From Verrucomicrobiota bacterium (lineage in GTDB: Bacteria; Verrucomicrobiota; Verrucomicrobiia; Opitutales; Puniceicoccaceae), in contig JBCDMB010000019.1 of the NCBI GenBank assembly GCA_038744685.1, positions 1 to 62,820 of the forward strand: 62,820 nucleotides of DNA, given 5' to 3'. A program made the position numbers and the translations under genes. The notes under the pieces were generated by a model. It saw only the letters and a list, made by a program, of their open reading frames with translations, did no database searches and had not been told where the DNA came from. Shown piece by piece: positions 55,191-62,820 of the stretch; position 1 is the first letter of the stretch; every line of letters begins with the position of its first letter.

Positions 55191-55230
55191 TTGTTTCGAA
55201 CAGGGGTCGATAGACCTGAATTCGAAACAA
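55191..55230 (+). promoter_or_regulatory. Long hairpin in the porin 5' leader
   Basis: TTGTTTCGAA (55191-55200) pairs perfectly with TTCGAAACAA (55221-55230). Inside, CA/TG and GGTC/GACC pair around a GATA loop, with a GG bulge on the left and an AA bulge on the right, giving about 16 base pairs in 40 bases. It lies 24 bases before the porin ATG and is followed by an unstructured A/C-rich stretch. It is likely an mRNA leader structure; a protein operator is the alternative. Confidence 0.6.
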
Positions 55231-55254
55231 AACAACAAACACAAACCAACTGAT

Positions 55255-55941
55255 ATGAACAAACTCAGCAAAATCCTGCCGGCAGCAGCTGTCTTTGCGT
55301 GCGCTTCCCTCGTGACTGCGTCCGCTCAAGATGGGGATCTTCCCATCGACGGCAATATCGGCGTGACCAGCAACTACGTCTTCCGCGGTGTTTCCCAGAC
55401 TGGAAACGATGCGGCTGTCCAAGGTGGACTCGACTTTGCCGATGAAAGCGGCATCTACATCGGCACCTGGGTGTCCAACATCAACTTCGCGGGTGGAACA
55501 GAACTCGACGTCTACGGCGGATTTGCCGGAGAAATCGGTGACGGAATCGGCTATGACGTCGGAGTAATTGGGTATATCTACCCTGCAGCAGATGAAGACG
55601 CGAACTTTGCCGAAGTCTACCTCGGCCTGTCGTGGGATTTCCTCTCGGCCGGTGTCGCCTATACATTCATCAGTGAAATCGACGATGGCTACTTCACAGA
55701 TGGAGACGCCTTCTTCTACGTTGCAGGTGGATTTGATCTCGACGATAGCTGGTCTGTAGGCCTCACCGTCGGTTACTACCTGTTCGACTTCTCGAGCGAC
55801 GGAGACTACGTCTACGGACAGCTTGACCTCGGCAAGAGCACGGATTTCGGTGATTTCACCTTTTCCGTCTCTCTCGCTGACGAATCCGACGTAGCAGCAG
55901 ACGATCCTCTCTTCTTCGTCTCCTGGGGCATTGGATTCTGA
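55255..55941 (+). CDS. TorF-family putative outer-membrane porin
   Basis: A 228-residue protein starting MNKLSKILPAAAVFACASLVTASAQ (signal peptide), then GNIGVTSNYVFRGVSQTGND, the conserved TorF/Gcw_chp N-terminal strand. About ten amphipathic strands with Asp/Gly turns follow, ending in an aromatic residue (FFVSWGIGF). It is an acidic beta-barrel of the outer membrane. A leader hairpin precedes it and a strong terminator follows, so it is a single-gene unit probably made in quantity. Confidence 0.85.
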   Translation: MNKLSKILPAAAVFACASLVTASAQDGDLPIDGNIGVTSNYVFRGVSQTGNDAAVQGGLDFADESGIYIGTWVSNINFAGGTELDVYGGFAGEIGDGIGYDVGVIGYIYPAADEDANFAEVYLGLSWDFLSAGVAYTFISEIDDGYFTDGDAFFYVAGGFDLDDSWSVGLTVGYYLFDFSSDGDYVYGQLDLGKSTDFGDFTFSVSLADESDVAADDPLFFVSWGIGF

Positions 55942-55970
55942 TCCTCGCCTAGGAACTCATTCTTTTATCA

Positions 55971-56003
55971 AAAGGCCGCGCGGTATTCGCGCGGCCTTTT
56001 TTT
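55971..56003 (+). terminator. Rho-independent terminator of the porin gene
   Basis: GGCCGCGCG / CGCGCGGCC forms a perfect 9-base stem with a five-base loop, preceded by AAA and followed by seven T, about 30 bases beyond the stop. The AAA...T7 flanks extend the stem. Confidence 0.95.
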
Positions 56004-56079
56004 GCTCTCCAGCTACTCGGTACTCCGATTCGATCTCAGACATCCGTTCGAAAACGCTCGGGTTTTCCCGCATAATCTA

Positions 56080-56102
56080 TTGACAACCCTCCTATCCACC
56101 GT
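56080..56102 (+). promoter_or_regulatory. Possible -35 region for rplM-rpsI
   Basis: A consensus TTGACA (56080-56085) lies 40 bases before the rplM start; the expected -10 position (around 56103) reads TGTTCT, a poor match. CATAAT at 56071 with TCGAAA 17 bases earlier is an alternative. One of them probably drives the ribosomal pair. Confidence 0.3.
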
Positions 56103-56124
56103 TGTTCTCCTACGTTTTTCCACA

Positions 56125-56553
56125 ATGAAAACCACTGTAGCTAAAACCGCCGAAATAGACCGCCGCTGGTATCTGGTCGATGCCTCTGGCGAAACTCTCG
56201 GTCGCCTCGCCGTCCGAATTGCAAACGTTCTTCGGGGCCGCCACAAACCTAGCTACACTCCGCACGTGGATACGGGCGACTACGTTGTCGTGATCAATAC
56301 GGAAAAAGTTCAGCTTTCCGGAAAGAAAGAGGAGCAGAAGAAATATATGTTTTACACGGGCTACATGGGAAATGAACACTACCGCAGTGTAGCTGATTTC
56401 CGGGAAAAACGACCCGAATTTCTTGTCGAAAATGCGGTCAAAGGGATGCTTCCAAAGAATAAACTAGCCCGCGAAATGATCAAAAAGTTGAAAGTCTATT
56501 CAGGGGAAACTCACCCTCACGAAGCTCAACAACCCGCCCCCTTCACCTTTTAG
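56125..56553 (+). CDS. rplM: Ribosomal protein uL13
   Basis: A 142-residue large-subunit protein starting MKTTVAKTAEIDRRWYLVDA with the L13 core GRLAVRIANVLRGRHKPSYTPHVDTGDYVVVIN and YTGYMGNEHYRS. ATG 56125 is used; the frame is open to 56002 without coding look. It is followed by rpsI after 13 bases, the usual bacterial arrangement. Confidence 0.97.
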   Translation: MKTTVAKTAEIDRRWYLVDASGETLGRLAVRIANVLRGRHKPSYTPHVDTGDYVVVINTEKVQLSGKKEEQKKYMFYTGYMGNEHYRSVADFREKRPEFLVENAVKGMLPKNKLAREMIKKLKVYSGETHPHEAQQPAPFTF

Positions 56554-56566
56554 CATTTGATAAGTT

Positions 56567-56962
56567 ATGAGTGACGCTTCCACATTCCTCGCGACTGGCC
56601 GTCGCAAACGGGCATCAGCTCGGGTCCGGATCACAACCGGCAGTGGTAATCTCAAAATCAACGGCCGGGATTTGGCAGATTATTTTACCATTGAGCAGGA
56701 TCAGAGAGCCGTAGTCGCGCCGCTAAAAGCTACCGAAAACGAAAGTTCTTTCGACATTACTGCCCGCGTGCAGGGAGGCGGCACTACCGGTCAGGCTGGT
56801 GCGGTCTCACTGGGTATTGCCAGAGCACTTCAGAAATTTGATAGCGAGCTCCGCGCTCCACTCAAGAAAGACGGTCACCTAAGTCGTGACCCGCGGGAGA
56901 AAGAACGTAAGAAAGCCGGACAACCGGGAGCCCGGAAAAAATTCCAATTCTCCAAACGCTAG
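56567..56962 (+). CDS. rpsI: Ribosomal protein uS9
   Basis: A 131-residue small-subunit protein with FLATGRRKRASARVRI at the N-terminus, VQGGGTTGQAGAVSLGIARAL in the middle, and the basic C-terminal RDPREKERKKAGQPGARKKFQFSKR that contacts the decoding site (ends SKR). It is second gene of the rplM-rpsI pair. Confidence 0.97.
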   Translation: MSDASTFLATGRRKRASARVRITTGSGNLKINGRDLADYFTIEQDQRAVVAPLKATENESSFDITARVQGGGTTGQAGAVSLGIARALQKFDSELRAPLKKDGHLSRDPREKERKKAGQPGARKKFQFSKR

Positions 56963-57002
56963 TTCCTCGCCCTTCGTCGGGTCCGGTGCTAGTTTTCGGG
57001 AA

Positions 57003-57758
57003 ATGTTTGCGTCTAGGGCGTTCATTTTCCTCATCTCGGCCTCAGCTGTTCTTTGTGGATTCATTTCGACGGGATGTGCTCCGTCCAACCGTCCCGTTTT
57101 CGAAGAGAGGGATGAACCCGACTACCAAAAGGGAAAGAGACTCCTCCGCCAGGGAGAAGATGAACAGGCACTCCTCTCATTTTTGAGGGTGATTGATAGC
57201 CGCACGGATTCTCCAGAATCTCATCTCGAAGCAGGTCTTCTATACCTGGAAGAAATGAACGAGCCAGTTCTCTCCATTTATCACTTTATCAAGTTTCTGG
57301 AACTTCGCCCCGAGGCGCGACAAGCTCCAGAAGTGGAGAATCTGATCGACACAGCGAAGAAGGAGTTTGCCCGCACTCTCCCGGGACGACCCTTCGAAGG
57401 AGGTCTTGGGCAGACTGACCTTCTCGAAGTTCTCGAGAGAGAAAGAGAAGACGCTGAGCGATCCAAGGCTAGAATCATTCGGCTCGAGCGAGAGAATCAG
57501 GATCTGAGGCGGCGAATCGATGCGTTGACGAACCGCGGAGCTTTTCCATCCACCGATAGTTCGCGGGAAGCGGAAAACAATGAGGGTAATTCACCAGCGG
57601 TCTATGTCGTTCAACCTGGAGACACGCTTTCGTCAATCGCCCGGTCGGTTTTCGGGAGTAGCGCGCGATGGGAGGAAATTTTTCAAGCAAACCGCGATTT
57701 GCTCCGGAGTCCCAACGATCTGCGCGTCGGGCAAGAACTCCAGATTCCCCCTGAATGA
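57003..57758 (+). CDS. LysM lipoprotein with helical repeat and coiled coil
   Basis: A 251-residue envelope protein. ATG 57003 gives a lipoprotein signal with lipobox STGC. The order is TPR-like helices (YQKGKRLLRQGEDEQALLSFLRVI...), a charged coiled coil (LEREREDAERSKARIIRLERE), a Ser/Asn linker, and a C-terminal LysM domain (YVVQPGDTLSSIARSVFG...LRVGQELQIP) that binds peptidoglycan. The stop overlaps the recF start. It probably tethers the outer membrane or marks septal wall; this is inference. Confidence 0.8.
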   Translation: MFASRAFIFLISASAVLCGFISTGCAPSNRPVFEERDEPDYQKGKRLLRQGEDEQALLSFLRVIDSRTDSPESHLEAGLLYLEEMNEPVLSIYHFIKFLELRPEARQAPEVENLIDTAKKEFARTLPGRPFEGGLGQTDLLEVLEREREDAERSKARIIRLERENQDLRRRIDALTNRGAFPSTDSSREAENNEGNSPAVYVVQPGDTLSSIARSVFGSSARWEEIFQANRDLLRSPNDLRVGQELQIPPE

Positions 57759-58834
57759 AGATCACCACCTGCAATCTGGATCGCTTTCGAAATATCAAAA
57801 GCACCCGATTGCGGTTTAGCCGGAGCCGCGTCTTCTTCGTCGGGGAAAACGGTCAGGGGAAATCAAACCTTTTGGAAGCCCTGGGATTGCTCCATGCCTT
57901 TCGATCTTTCCGCACATCAGATCTGCGAAACCTTATTCAAGCCGATGAAGTGACTTCTCGTCTGTATTTTGAAATAGAGAACCAGACGGCCCAGACGGAA
58001 ACGATTCTTCTGCAAATAAACCGCTCCGGAGGTCGGGATGCCCAAATCAACGGGGAGCCTTGCTCAACTTTGGCCGATTTTCTTTCTCGCTTTCCCTCCG
58101 TCGTTTTCGGATCCGATGATATTCAACTCATCCGCGGTAGTCCCTCGGGAAGAAGAAGGTTGCTTGATTTGCATTTTGCTTCCACGCAAACAGGCTACCT
58201 CGAATCACTCAGGGAATACACCCGTGGAATCGCTGCTCGAAACCGCTTGCTCAAGAACAAATCTGATGACCGCGAAATCAAAGCGTTCGATATTCCACTC
58301 GCCCGGGCCGCTTTTTCCCTGCACCAACACCGAAAACGGGGTGTCTCGCGGCTCTCTCCTCTCTTCCGAAACACCTTTCTCCAGATTTCGGGGATGCAAG
58401 AGGATCCTATGCTCCGCTTGAACCATTCCTTTTCATTCAGTTCTCCTGAGATTCTCCAAGAGAAGTGGAACTCGTCACTCCATCGAGATCGCCTCTTGGG
58501 TGCCACCCAAACCGGCCCGCATCGAGATGATTGGGGATTTTTTAGTAATGGAGCTGTGGCACGCGATTTTTCGTCAGACGGGCAGCAAAGAAATTTCGCG
58601 ATAGCATTGAAACTGTCTTTTCTCCAGGATTTACAGTCCGTCGAAGGGAACTTCCCGATCCTCCTGGTAGACGATGTTCTGGGCGAGCTCGACTCCCGAA
58701 GACGAAAGGCTTTTTGGTCTGCCATACCCTCGGAATGCCAGCTTTTTGCAACCGGAACGGAGTTCATCCCACCCTCCGATTCTGAGCTCTGGGAGATTTT
58801 TAAGGTTGAAGGAGGCAAGTTCATCCGATCCTAG
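57755..58834 (+). CDS. recF: DNA replication/repair protein RecF
   Basis: A 359-residue SMC-like ATPase for gap repair with RecO and RecR. Walker A is GENGQGKSN, the signature is SDGQQRNFAIALKLS, and Walker B is ILLVDDVLGELD. RNIKSTRLRFSRSRVFFVG opens the protein. It is away from dnaA-dnaN-gyrB, with which it is often found. ATG 57755 overlaps the upstream stop. Confidence 0.94.
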   Translation: MKITTCNLDRFRNIKSTRLRFSRSRVFFVGENGQGKSNLLEALGLLHAFRSFRTSDLRNLIQADEVTSRLYFEIENQTAQTETILLQINRSGGRDAQINGEPCSTLADFLSRFPSVVFGSDDIQLIRGSPSGRRRLLDLHFASTQTGYLESLREYTRGIAARNRLLKNKSDDREIKAFDIPLARAAFSLHQHRKRGVSRLSPLFRNTFLQISGMQEDPMLRLNHSFSFSSPEILQEKWNSSLHRDRLLGATQTGPHRDDWGFFSNGAVARDFSSDGQQRNFAIALKLSFLQDLQSVEGNFPILLVDDVLGELDSRRRKAFWSAIPSECQLFATGTEFIPPSDSELWEIFKVEGGKFIRS

Positions 58835-58859
58835 AAATGGCTACCGATCCACCCCGGCA

Positions 58860-59333
58860 ATGAAAGAAATCTACCTCATTCGTCACGCCAAGTCTTCGTG
58901 GGACAGCGTCTACGAAACGGATTACGATAGACCGCTGAATGAACGAGGTGCCAGAGAAGGTCCTCAAGTCGCCTCTTTTCTTGCCAAAAAATGGGGAGCT
59001 CCCGGCATACTCATCTCCAGTCCAGCAATTCGTGCCTACCAGACTGCACAATTTTTTCGAAGCTCTTGGGGACTCCCGTGGAGTGAGTTTTCTCTCAGCC
59101 CCACCCTTTACGAAGCTTCAATCGAAAATCTACGATTTACGGTTTTGGACGGGCTTGAGGACCGAAAATCCGTCGCGATTGTAGGACATAACCCCGGCTT
59201 GAGTATTCTCGCCAGTGAACTTTGCAGCAAACCCTGTGAGTTGAAGACGTCGTGCGCAGTGAGAATCAGAATCGGAGGTTCTATGGACCCTGGAGACGGA
59301 ACTCTTATTGAGTTTGTCAGTCCAAGAAAATAA
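58860..59333 (+). CDS. sixA: SixA-like histidine phosphatase
   Basis: A 157-residue protein of the histidine-phosphatase family. The catalytic RHAK motif has H9 (IYLIRHAKSSWDS), with LNERGAREGPQVA, ISSPAIRAYQTAQFF and the second His in IVGHNPGLS. SixA dephosphorylates phosphohistidine in signalling proteins. ATG 58860 is preferred. It is 25 bases past recF. Confidence 0.88.
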   Translation: MKEIYLIRHAKSSWDSVYETDYDRPLNERGAREGPQVASFLAKKWGAPGILISSPAIRAYQTAQFFRSSWGLPWSEFSLSPTLYEASIENLRFTVLDGLEDRKSVAIVGHNPGLSILASELCSKPCELKTSCAVRIRIGGSMDPGDGTLIEFVSPRK

Positions 59334-59357
59334 CCGAAACGTTTTTCCCGATCATCC

Positions 59358-59678
59358 ATGTTTCGCGATCTAATCGCAGCACTCTTTGGCAAGCCACCCG
59401 GCAAAAGTCTTCAGGACGCCCTTCGCCAGCCCGATGGAATTGAAGAAGATGAAGGCCCCTTTCAATTCTACAGTACGTTTAGTATTCGTGATGGCCATAC
59501 GCTTGCTTCCGAGCTTAAGGCACTACAAGTCCCCTTTGAAGTAGAGTTGGACGATGGAATCGAATCAGTTGACGTTCGCTACGGAAGCGCAGGAGATCAG
59601 GCGACGATGACAATTTTCATCGAGGAAGAGAATCGGGATATTCTCGACGAATTAGTTGCGGCCCACTTTCACAAGTGA
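59358..59678 (+). CDS. Hypothetical acidic protein
   Basis: A 106-residue protein starting MFRDLIAALFGKPPGKSLQ. The middle (HTLASELKALQVPFEVELDDGIESVDVRYG) and end (TMTIFIEEENRDILDELVAAHF) suggest a small alpha/beta fold. No family is recognised. It follows sixA by 24 bases and converges on the methyltransferase gene. Confidence 0.55.
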   Translation: MFRDLIAALFGKPPGKSLQDALRQPDGIEEDEGPFQFYSTFSIRDGHTLASELKALQVPFEVELDDGIESVDVRYGSAGDQATMTIFIEEENRDILDELVAAHFHK

Positions 59679-59688
59679 GCAATTTCAT

Positions 59689-60441
59689 CTACCTCCTGCG
59701 CCACTTCCCCGAGTGAGCGAAAGTGAGCTGATACTTCCGCTCCGTCTCTCGTATCATGAACGGCATCGACGTCTCATCTATCAGCTCGAAATTCGGATCG
59801 AGAATCTCTTTGAGGACCTCTTCAGAGCGAGGACCAGTTGATCTGCCTCCCAGCCATTCATCAAACTGAGTATGTTCCTCCATCCAAGTGAACGGCGAGT
59901 TCAGCACCAGAATCCCTCCTTTCACTACAAGGTCAGGAAGCTGAGCCAAAAAGTCTCTAGGGCTGCGAAGCCGGCAGATTAGATTGGCTCCTAGCACCCA
60001 ATCAAATACCCCGATATCTGTTGGGAGGGCGTGGGCATCTCCCACAAGAAAATCAACCCTTTTACGATCAATACCCTCAGGGACCTCCGCTACAAACTCA
60101 CGAGCCATTTCCCCTTGAAAGGCCATGTGGTATCGACAAGCACCGCTGTTCTGAAGTGCCTTTGCACGTTCTATGAATCTGCGCGAATAGTCGATCCCCA
60201 CAACCTCCCGGCATGATCTCGCCATCTCGAAAGCGGATCGACCAACCGCGCATCCAACATCCAAACCGCGCCCTGTCGCGAGTTTTGGAAAGCGTTCCGA
60301 AACTACCCGTTGAGCATAGGAAAGAAACTGAACGCCCGCTTCACCCCAAGGGAAGAAATCGCTCCTAGCCGCGTAGTGAAAATGCAGGTACTCTGACGTC
60401 AGACGATCCGACTCATAGTCGACGCCTCCTTTCAACGCCAT
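59689..60441 (-). CDS. Putative 4-mercaptohistidine N1-methyltransferase (ovothiol type)
   Basis: A 250-residue SAM methyltransferase with the motif I LDVGCAVGRSAFEMA, VVGIDYSRRFIERA and the family-typical EYLHFHYAARSDFFPWGEAG, LGANLICRLRSPRDFLAQLP, SPFTWMEEHTQFDEWLGG and MPFMIRETERKYQLT. This set matches the stand-alone counterpart of the C-terminal domain of OvoA, which methylates 5-thiohistidine to make ovothiol A. No OvoA sulfoxide synthase or beta-lyase gene is in the window. It lies 15 bases after an M29-like peptidase on the same strand. Confidence 0.75.
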   Translation of the reverse strand: MALKGGVDYESDRLTSEYLHFHYAARSDFFPWGEAGVQFLSYAQRVVSERFPKLATGRGLDVGCAVGRSAFEMARSCREVVGIDYSRRFIERAKALQNSGACRYHMAFQGEMAREFVAEVPEGIDRKRVDFLVGDAHALPTDIGVFDWVLGANLICRLRSPRDFLAQLPDLVVKGGILVLNSPFTWMEEHTQFDEWLGGRSTGPRSEEVLKEILDPNFELIDETSMPFMIRETERKYQLTFAHSGKWRRR

Positions 60442-60456
60442 CGCAGACGCCTATTT

Positions 60457-61617
60457 CTAGGCAGTGACTGCCTGCGCCTCGAGAAGCCCCAAGAGGTAAG
60501 GTGCGGGCCTGTAGTTCTCCAAAATCACAGTTTCTTCACCATCCCTGTACATTCTCACCTGTTTCACCTTGATCTCTGGAGTCTTGTGGGGGGCGTAAAG
60601 AACGTCGTCGTGAGATGCGTTTTCGCGATGCTTGAACAAATCCGGTGTCAGGTGGCCGCCGAGATGATCATCACGACCAGTAGCGATATGGCAGGTTCCG
60701 AGTATCTTCTCGTCTTGGATGTCACGCCCCGAAAAAGGCAGGCGTTGGGTACCAAAACCCAGTTCACCAAGTGCACCCGTCATTGGGTCGTCAAGAAGCT
60801 TCGCGTTGTGCTCCTCTATAAGAGAATAGTTGCCATAAAGAAGACGCGATTTAGTAATCTTCCCATCTTCCACGGTAAGCATCCCAAGAGTCTCCTCCTC
60901 GTATTTGAAAGGGAACTTTCCACTACCTGACTCTGGCACGAAATAAACCTCTCCAGCCGGAAGGTTTGCCACGTCGGGTTTACCACGGGGGCACAGGCCG
61001 TGGCTTTTTTGCGCCTCTTGCCCGTTTGTGTAGAGGGTCAGGGTGGTCACTTGGTTCTCTACTTCAAAATCCAACTCGAAACGGTCCGCCCTAGTAAGTC
61101 CAAGGCGCAACAGCTCAGCTTCGTGACTCACGATGTCGTAGTCTACTGAAAGGCCCGTTTCAACAATGACTTGGTTGAGGCCGTGCAACGTCGCACCCCT
61201 GAAGCCAAATTTCTTCGCTTGGGCTGTGAGCGGAGCTGTCGCTGAAAAAGTCGATACCGTGAGAATAATTCCGTATTCGGGATAAATATCCTTTTCCAAG
61301 CTTAAGTGATTGCCGTCTGGATCGTAGCAGTCGTCCTCCATATCCAGGTTACTCCCACCGGACTCCTTGTAGGCAAAAATGTCCCCTCCTGTGTAGTTCA
61401 GTGCTTCGAGGTCTCCACTGGCGAATCCCTTGTAAAACACCTCGTAACCGTAGTTTTGAATAGAAAGGGATTCGTCCTTCAAAAATCGAAAATCCTCAAT
61501 GTCTTTTGGGTCTGGCAAATCGATCAAAATGCAGAGCTTCTCGCCCTGCCCTTCGCCAAAGCAAGTCGTCATGAGGCGCTGCAGGGAAAATGGGGGGAAT
61601 GTTTCGTTGTTATACAT
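60457..61617 (-). CDS. M29-like aminopeptidase family protein
   Basis: A 386-residue protein with the layout of M29 aminopeptidases: an N-terminal alpha/beta part, then metal-ligand candidates LPAGEVYFVPESGSGKF (Glu), GALGELGFGTQR (Glu), GTCHIATGRDDHLGGHL (His) and SHDDVLYAPH (Asp/His). Active M29 enzymes remove N-terminal residues using two metal ions. It is upstream of, and likely co-transcribed with, the ovothiol-type methyltransferase. Substrate unknown; a small thiol peptide would fit the partner, but this is speculation. Confidence 0.65.
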   Translation of the reverse strand: MYNNETFPPFSLQRLMTTCFGEGQGEKLCILIDLPDPKDIEDFRFLKDESLSIQNYGYEVFYKGFASGDLEALNYTGGDIFAYKESGGSNLDMEDDCYDPDGNHLSLEKDIYPEYGIILTVSTFSATAPLTAQAKKFGFRGATLHGLNQVIVETGLSVDYDIVSHEAELLRLGLTRADRFELDFEVENQVTTLTLYTNGQEAQKSHGLCPRGKPDVANLPAGEVYFVPESGSGKFPFKYEEETLGMLTVEDGKITKSRLLYGNYSLIEEHNAKLLDDPMTGALGELGFGTQRLPFSGRDIQDEKILGTCHIATGRDDHLGGHLTPDLFKHRENASHDDVLYAPHKTPEIKVKQVRMYRDGEETVILENYRPAPYLLGLLEAQAVTA

Positions 61618-61691
61618 GTTCGCTTAAAAGGCTGTAATCTGAGACCGCGAAACCCCAATGTCAAACTGGCCACCTAATAAGACTTCGTGGC

Positions 61692-62660
61692 TTGATTAGA
61701 ACCATTTTCAAAATTTCCTCGTTGTCCTTCCTTCTCCCTAACTCTACCGTCCTCGACTTGGAGAATTCACTTCAGGTACTTCTTGTAGAAGACGATCTTC
61801 TCGCAGCAAAACTCGTTCGTGTTATCTTAGGGAAAGGCGGCGTCGCTGCAGAAACGACCCATGTAACAACAATTGAGTCTGCGAAAGATAAACTAGCAAG
61901 GCGGAGGTTTGACGTCATACTTCTCGATCTAAATCTCCCAGACAGTAACACTGAAGAGACCCTTCAACACAGCGTTTCTCTTGCGGAAATGCACCCGGTA
62001 ATCGTTCTCACCGGGAACGATAGTGAAGAAGTTGGTGTAAGAGCGGTTCAACTTGGAGCTCAGGATTATCTCGTAAAAGGAGAGTACAATGATCGCATGC
62101 TTCTGCGCGCCCTTCGCTATGCCCGGGAAAGACATCGAATGAGGTCTATGTTGAGGAGACTTTCCGTAATTGACGAACTCTCGGGACTCTACAACCGCAG
62201 AGGATTTTTTGCCGTTGCAGGAAGGCAGTTTAAGGAGCAGTTGGCAACCAACGATGGGAAGAGTCACCTTTTCTTTTTTGATTTGGACCGTTTTAAAGAG
62301 GTCAACGATACCTTTGGTCATGAGCAAGGAGACGAGGCGCTTCGATCTTTCTCAGACCTATTAAAGACAGTATTCGACCGTGACGATTTAGTCGCCCGTG
62401 TGGGAGGAGACGAGTTTGTAGCTTTCGTCGCAGATTCAGCGAGTCGAAACCCCGAAGAAATCCTGAAGGAGTTTGAGACCGCGCTCTCCCGCTTTAATGC
62501 GGAGGGAAAATTCTCTTTTGCGATTCAGTCCAGCTACGGATACCGCACGGTTGTTTACGGAGAAAAAATTACCCTCGATCAAGCCTTGTGCGAGGCCGAC
62601 TCAAGACTTTACGAGCAGAAAAAAATGAAAAAAAAGGAGGGGGCCTCCCTCGGCCCGTAA
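61692..62660 (+). CDS. Receiver-GGDEF diguanylate cyclase
   Basis: A response regulator of up to 322 residues. The receiver has the acid pocket VEDD, phospho-acceptor D79 (VILLDLNLPD), T107 (VLTGND) and K129. The GGDEF domain has the active site VGGDEF (238-242), with FFDLDRFKEVND and FGHEQGDE before it. The inhibitory RxxD site is not canonical: D229-R230-D231-D232 replaces R-x-x-D. Starts are TTG 61692 or TTG 61758; the latter is close to the receiver strand. It makes cyclic-di-GMP on phosphorylation. No kinase is adjacent. Confidence 0.87.
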   Translation: MIRTIFKISSLSFLLPNSTVLDLENSLQVLLVEDDLLAAKLVRVILGKGGVAAETTHVTTIESAKDKLARRRFDVILLDLNLPDSNTEETLQHSVSLAEMHPVIVLTGNDSEEVGVRAVQLGAQDYLVKGEYNDRMLLRALRYARERHRMRSMLRRLSVIDELSGLYNRRGFFAVAGRQFKEQLATNDGKSHLFFFDLDRFKEVNDTFGHEQGDEALRSFSDLLKTVFDRDDLVARVGGDEFVAFVADSASRNPEEILKEFETALSRFNAEGKFSFAIQSSYGYRTVVYGEKITLDQALCEADSRLYEQKKMKKKEGASLGP

Positions 62661-62669
62661 GCTATTAAG

Positions 62670-62820
62670 GTGCCGTCCGCTCTTCCGATTGACGAATACC
62701 GCGGCAAGATCGAATCAGCCTTCTCGACCCCCGGTTTGACGATACTCACCGCACCGCCTGGAACGGGTAAATCAACAAGGGTTCCGGCCTATTTGTCAGA
62801 AGCATCAAGTGGGGGTCGTA
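62670..62820 (+). CDS. Start of an HrpB/DEAH-type helicase, cut by window end
   Basis: From GTG 62670 the frame stays open to the edge and begins VPSALPIDEYRGKIESAF, followed by LTILTAPPGTGKSTRVPAYL, the Walker A of HrpB-like ATP-dependent helicases. Only the first 50 residues are seen, so family assignment rests on these motifs. It lies 10 bases after the GGDEF gene. Confidence 0.7.
   Translation, partial: MPSALPIDEYRGKIESAFSTPGLTILTAPPGTGKSTRVPAYLSEASSGGR

Overview
This window looks like chromosomal core DNA of a marine, salt-adapted, Gram-negative bacterium, most likely from Verrucomicrobiota, order Opitutales. That placement is an inference from gene content: an SLA1-homology-like secreted protein, a MEKHLA protein, a TorF-type porin, system II cytochrome c maturation with an enlarged CcsA, an ovothiol-type methyltransferase, a full Mrp Na+/H+ antiporter and a lysine 2,3-aminomutase. 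Genes are tightly packed. Many same-strand neighbours share ATGA, GTGA or TTGA stop/start overlaps, and GTG and TTG starts are common. There are no rRNAs, CRISPR arrays, integrases or transposases. One tRNA (Tyr, GUA) is present. No gene-free stretch exceeds about 300 bases.

Layout. 1-7.2 kb: the 3' part of a HAD phosphatase, a hotdog thioesterase, ruvC, a CrtI-type carotenoid desaturase coupled to an outer-membrane-like protein, a lysine 2,3-aminomutase, carA and a small lipoprotein. 7.4-9.5 kb: an iron patch with ferritin facing an FTR1 permease-flavodoxin pair. 9.7-15.3 kb: a complete seven-gene mrpA-G operon in which every junction overlaps. 15.5-19.6 kb: dnaK, groES and groEL on the minus strand, with notable inverted repeats before dnaK and before groES. 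19.8-22.8 kb: a tandem pair of paralogues of unknown function, each with a TonB-like N-terminus and a degenerate von Willebrand-like domain. 22.8-28.4 kb: a sirtuin lacking zinc cysteines, a TauE/SafE exporter, then an overlapping run of a SufU-like scaffold, a CPC-type metal ATPase and a glycosyltransferase.

28.5-33.5 kb: DAHP synthase, then lipoprotein-ResB-CcsA for cytochrome c maturation. 33.6-42.1 kb: an orphan antitoxin-like gene with its own operator/promoter, an MFS exporter, a MEKHLA protein, a large GH13 glucan enzyme, a possible inverted-repeat element, a DEAD-box helicase and an ABC exporter. 42.3-46.3 kb: gapA-pgk-tpiA and a MenH-like hydrolase. 46.3-50.9 kb: a Yip1 protein, LemA with an extended M48 protease, and PnuC with a ribosylnicotinamide kinase for NAD salvage. 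51-55.1 kb: an SLA1-like secreted protein, tRNA-Tyr, a SUMT methyltransferase, a RecO-like protein, a DUF423 protein and a glycosyltransferase. 55.2-62.8 kb: a TorF-like porin with a long 5' hairpin, rplM-rpsI, a LysM lipoprotein-recF-sixA group, an ovothiol-type methyltransferase paired with an M29-like peptidase, a receiver-GGDEF protein and the start of an HrpB-like helicase.

Most of the window is housekeeping. The most novel-looking items are the TonB/vWA paralogue pair, the methyltransferase-peptidase operon, the heat-shock-gene inverted repeats, the porin leader hairpin, and the orphan antitoxin with an apparently leaderless promoter/operator.
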